Shown: piece by piece, positions 7,456 to 8,283 of the stretch
How positions within the stretch are numbered: position 1 is the first letter of the stretch
Layout of the letters: every line of letters starts with the position of its first letter
Source of the DNA: a bacterium
GTDB taxonomy: Bacteria; SZUA-79; Acidulodesulfobacterales; Acidulodesulfobacteraceae
Reading direction: 5' to 3'
Assembly: GCA_021791295.1 (NCBI GenBank)
Contig: JAJYWW010000148.1
Span: forward strand, 1 to 8,283
DNA: 8,283 nt
Position numbers and translations under genes: made by a program
The notes under the pieces: model-generated
Told to the model about the DNA's origin: nothing
Databases searched by the model: none
The model's input: the letters and a program-made list of their open reading frames with translations, nothing else

Positions 7456-8207
7456 AAGAAGACGATAAAGATAACGCTTTAATAGTTGACGTATTAGACG
7501 GCGGTTCGCTGGAATCTTTTTTAAAAAAAATAGATTTTTCAAAACTTAGCGGTTTAATTCCGGCGGTCGCCCAGGACTATTATACCAAAGATATACTAAT
7601 GCTTGCATTTATGAACGAAGAAGCGCTTAGAAAAACTCTAGAAACGGGTTACGCGCATTATTTTTCCAGGTCGAGAAATAAATTATGGAAAAAAGGCGAA
7701 ACTTCCGGTCATACTCAGGCGGTAAAAGAAATATTTTTCGATTGCGATAACGACAGCATATTATTGAAAATAATTCAAAACGGTCCCGCATGCCATACAG
7801 GGCATAAATCTTGTTTTTATTCTAAAGTAAACAATGGATTATCCGTATCCGTCGATGCTTCGGACGATAACAAAAACGACGTAATATTTTATTCGCTTAA
7901 ACTTTTATACGACCATATAGCGGGCCGCAAAAATTCCGACCCGGAAAAATCTTATACGGCAAAACTAATGAAGGAAGGGCATGAAAAAATAGGCAAAAAA
8001 CTTCAGGAAGAATCTCTTGAACTTATCTTGTCCGTTGCAAGCAATTCGGAAAAAGATAAAATTATCTATGAAGCGGCGGATTTGCTGTTTTTTTATATGG
8101 TTATGCTCGTATATTCCGGAATAGATTTTTATTCCGTTATTAATGAATTAAAGAAAAGGGAAGGCGTATCCGGTCTCGACGAAAAAAATAACCGCAAACA
8201 AAAATAG
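7452..8207 (+). CDS. hisI: Bifunctional phosphoribosyl-AMP cyclohydrolase / phosphoribosyl-ATP pyrophosphatase (HisIE)
   Basis: HisIE carries out steps 2 and 3: its HisE domain removes pyrophosphate from PR-ATP, then its HisI domain opens the adenine ring of PR-AMP. In the 251 residues the HisI domain spans about 33-125, with [11 protein letters not shown] (49-59), [16 protein letters not shown] (72-87), the Asp-rich metal motif DCDND (97-101), and zinc cysteines Cys98, Cys114 and Cys121 in the family spacing ([12 protein letters not shown]). The HisE domain spans about 145-240, with [10 protein letters not shown] (167-176), EESLE (186-190) and YEAADLLFF (206-214). Both domains look functional. 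About 18 extra residues precede the usual HisI start. The start is GTG at 7452, overlapping the hisF stop by 4 bases; the next in-frame ATG is inside the HisI domain, and an AAAGGGA (7432-7438) lies 13 bases upstream. It is the last his gene in the window. Confidence 0.96.
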   Translation: MKEDDKDNALIVDVLDGGSLESFLKKIDFSKLSGLIPAVAQDYYTKDILMLAFMNEEALRKTLETGYAHYFSRSRNKLWKKGETSGHTQAVKEIFFDCDNDSILLKIIQNGPACHTGHKSCFYSKVNNGLSVSVDASDDNKNDVIFYSLKLLYDHIAGRKNSDPEKSYTAKLMKEGHEKIGKKLQEESLELILSVASNSEKDKIIYEAADLLFFYMVMLVYSGIDFYSVINELKKREGVSGLDEKNNRKQK

Positions 8208-8253
8208 TTGCAAATTAATAAAAAATATAAGATACTATATAAGGGCAAAGTTG

Positions 8254-8262
8254 TGCTACAAT
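8254..8262 (+). promoter_or_regulatory. Extended -10 promoter-like site after hisIE
   Basis: TGCTACAAT is an extended -10 (TGN plus TACAAT) closely resembling the TGCTATAAT before hisB; both are followed by an A-rich stretch. Initiation would fall near 8269. The -35 region (about 8234-8239) is poor. It would drive whatever lies beyond the window, and there is no clear terminator between hisIE and this site. Confidence 0.45.
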
Positions 8263-8269
8263 AAAGTGA

Positions 8270-8283
8270 AGGTGCCCGAATTG
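8270..8283 (+). promoter_or_regulatory. Possible 5' end of a cobalamin (B12) riboswitch, cut by the window edge
   Basis: AAGGTGCCCGAATTG (8269-8283) looks like the opening conserved element of many cobalamin riboswitches, where AGGTGCC is followed by a short loop, a pairing GGGC, and then a TAATAGGGAA-like segment. Only this first element is inside the window, so the call rests on a short match plus the promoter-like site just upstream. The alternative is the start of a protein gene: GTG at 8272 would begin M-P-E-L, but no Shine-Dalgarno sits at a suitable distance. Confidence 0.28.

Noticed and set aside
8243..8277. GGGCA / TGCCC inverted repeat as a terminator of the his operon
   Set aside because: The stem is only 5 bases with a 25-base loop, spans the promoter-like site and has no T-run after it; probably chance.

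Overview
The window is a compact, nearly complete histidine-biosynthesis operon, with every gene on the + strand. It begins inside the 3' end of murA (UDP-GlcNAc 1-carboxyvinyltransferase) and continues hisG, hisD, hisC, hisB, an exported N-acetylmuramoyl-L-alanine amidase-like gene, hisH, hisA, hisF and a fused hisIE. It ends in a 76-base gap carrying a promoter-like site and possibly the first bases of a riboswitch.

Organism: a bacterium with AT-rich DNA (A/T-rich third positions, many Lys/Asn/Ile codons, frequent AGA for Arg). The order murA-hisG-hisD-hisC-hisB-hisH-hisA-hisF-hisI is, from memory, typical of Deltaproteobacteria-type genomes such as Geobacter. Short-form HisG and monofunctional HisB also fit that. 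An AT-rich deltaproteobacterial-type or candidate lineage is the best guess; the sequence alone does not fix the taxon. The exported amidase with an AMIN-like region suggests a peptidoglycan-containing, probably diderm cell.

Layout: 2-340 murA end; 366-3488 hisG-hisD-hisC, packed with a 14-base overlap and a 2-base gap; 3489-3581 the largest gap between genes inside the cluster, with an extended -10 promoter-like site and a good ribosome binding site; 3582-8207 hisB, amidase-like gene, hisH, hisA, hisF and hisIE with gaps of 3, 16, 32 and 4 bases and finally a 4-base overlap; 8208-8283 promoter-like site and possible riboswitch start.

Function: HisG joins ATP and PRPP. HisIE carries out steps 2 and 3, HisA step 4, HisH+HisF step 5, HisB step 6, HisC step 7, and HisD the last two oxidations. 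Two expected parts are absent from the window: HisZ, the partner normally needed by short HisG, and a histidinol-phosphate phosphatase. The amidase-like gene is the odd member. It sits inside the operon, and the third zinc ligand of its family (His) appears to be Tyr248. No wholly new system is evident; the most unusual points are this amidase and the possible riboswitch cut by the window edge.
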